Assembly: GCA_033439795.1 (NCBI GenBank)
Contig: JAUTDP010000001.1
Location: 2,666,001 to 2,730,000, forward strand
Length of the DNA stretch: 64,000 nucleotides
DNA from: Sordaria brevicollis
Lineage: Eukaryota > Ascomycota > Sordariomycetes > Sordariales > Sordariaceae
Reading direction: 5' to 3'
Shown one piece after another: positions 63,056-64,000 of this stretch. Position 1 is the stretch's first letter; each line of letters begins with the position of its first letter. The notes under the pieces are model-generated. The model worked only from the letters and a program-made list of their open reading frames with translations. It was not told the origin of the DNA and did no database searches. Made by a program: the position numbers and the translations under genes.

Positions 63056-64000
63056 GCCACTATTAGCCACCGCATAGACGTAAAAGTGACTTTTTTATAA
63101 GCGCTAGAAGTCATAGTCTGTCCTAATTGTAAATGCGTATTAATAATTTTCGCTGCGTATCCGCGGCCTGTGCTCTTTGTATACGTATCGCGTTCAATTC
63201 GTCCCGTATCCGTAGTAGTAGTATTATATATCGTTTATATAATTTATAACCAATATCCTAGAAGTTATAAACTTTAATATAATTTTATAAATATAACTTT
63301 ACGAATTTTTATAATAATTATAAAAATAGGTAAATTAATTGTATATTATTATTGATTTACCGTAAATTAATATATAAATATTATAGATATTTCTATTTTT
63401 CCTTCTTATAAACCGTTATTTATTATTTTTTTTCGTAAACCGTTACTAGTATATATTAAAGTGCAATTTTTAATATTCCCGGATTATAATACTATTTATT
63501 TATAGGATATTTGGAAGTAGTAGTATAATATTTCTTTTTAATTTTAGGAAGTTAGTTCGCTATTAATATTTTTTGCTCTTAAGTTTTTATTTTTACTTTT
63601 TATGTAAATATTAAAGAAGTAAAAGCGATTATTATCTCTTTTATTAAAATTAAAACCTATTTTTTTATTCCCCCCTTCTTCGCTAGTACCTCTTTCTTTA
63701 TTATTATTCCCCCTTTCTTTATTAGTACTTCCTTCTTTATTATTTAATAGGGGAAATAATAGGGGAGATAATAATAGGGATAATAATAAGCTTTTTAAAA
63801 TTGTATTATAGGGTAATTGCCGTAAATAACGCAATTATAAGCCTGTAAGAGGAAAAAAGGCTATTCCGGGATTATTAAACGGCGGTTTTTATATTTTAAA
63901 ACGGATAATTATTATCCGTGAACGGTATTTTATAATAAATAATCTATTCGAAGTAATTAAAATTAATTTTGAGTACAATTGGCGTTGGGTTTTATACTTT
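63056..64000. mobile_element. Third AT-rich, RIP-like block running off the window
   Basis: Composition changes near 63060-63230 from normal to strongly AT-rich with frequent TA and few CA or TG. The transition contains AAAAGTGACTTTTTTATAAGCGCTAGAAGTCA-like sequence (about 63080-63111), in the style of a DNA-transposon terminal repeat. A 96-codon minus-strand frame (63544-63834) is low-complexity (Asn/Lys/Glu). No domain can be identified. It is probably the left part of another mutated repeat, of unknown class. Confidence 0.5.

Noticed and set aside
1..64000. Dispersed 5S rRNA gene, expected scattered in Neurospora
   Set aside because: I looked for the typical 5S ends and internal GGGTGACCACC-type segment on both strands and found none.
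1..64000. CRISPR array or bacterial operon structure
   Set aside because: The window is fungal with spliced genes; no regularly spaced repeats exist.

Overview
The window comes from a filamentous ascomycete and fits Neurospora crassa or a very close relative. The reasons are short introns with GTANGT donors and CTRAC-type branch sites, a complete fungal melanin-type non-reducing polyketide synthase, fungal homologues of housekeeping genes, and three blocks of very AT-rich, CpA-depleted, TpA-rich DNA that carry the mark of repeat-induced point mutation (RIP). The pair 'perithecial' PKS (per-1) plus a kal-1 type homeobox gene matches what I remember of N. crassa linkage group V. That placement is from memory, not from a search.

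Layout. 1-1.1 kb: nothing recognisable. 1.1-2.4 kb (-): an unrecognised, probably spliced gene. 3.4-10.15 kb (-): three-exon PKS, SAT-KS-AT-PT-ACP-ACP-TE, preceded by a 17-codon upstream ORF whose stop overlaps the PKS start codon. 10.2-28.6 kb: a long stretch with no convincing gene. 28.6-29.7 kb (-): pICln-family methylosome subunit. 30.2-31.0 kb (+): small unrecognised protein. 32.95-33.27 kb: an intact 321-bp MITE with perfect terminal inverted repeats and TA duplications, just upstream of an MFAP1-type splicing factor gene (33.5-35.1 kb, +). 35.3-37.4 kb (-): B subunit of DNA polymerase alpha. 38.3-39.5 kb (+): Sec14/CRAL-TRIO lipid-transfer protein of the Pdr16 type. 39.5-43.8 kb: no gene seen. 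43.84-46.2 kb: RIP-degraded block with a Tc1/mariner transposase relic (-). 46.2-46.7 kb: an unmutated island. 46.70-52.22 kb: a complete RIP-degraded Ty1/copia retrotransposon (-) with two 194-bp LTRs and a 5-bp target duplication. 52.2-58.4 kb: no convincing gene, ending in the pyrimidine-rich leader of the homeobox gene (58.4-60.4 kb, +). 60.4-63.0 kb: no gene seen. 63.06-64.0 kb: start of a third AT-rich, RIP-like block that runs off the window.

How it fits together. The housekeeping cluster (pICln, small protein, MFAP1, Pol alpha B, Pdr16-like) is compact, with divergent and convergent pairs. The two genes expected to act in development or sexual reproduction (PKS and homeobox factor) each sit beside long non-coding stretches. 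Transposon relics lie between Pdr16-like and the homeobox gene. The only mobile element without RIP-type damage is the MITE, which is shorter than the length RIP is known to need.
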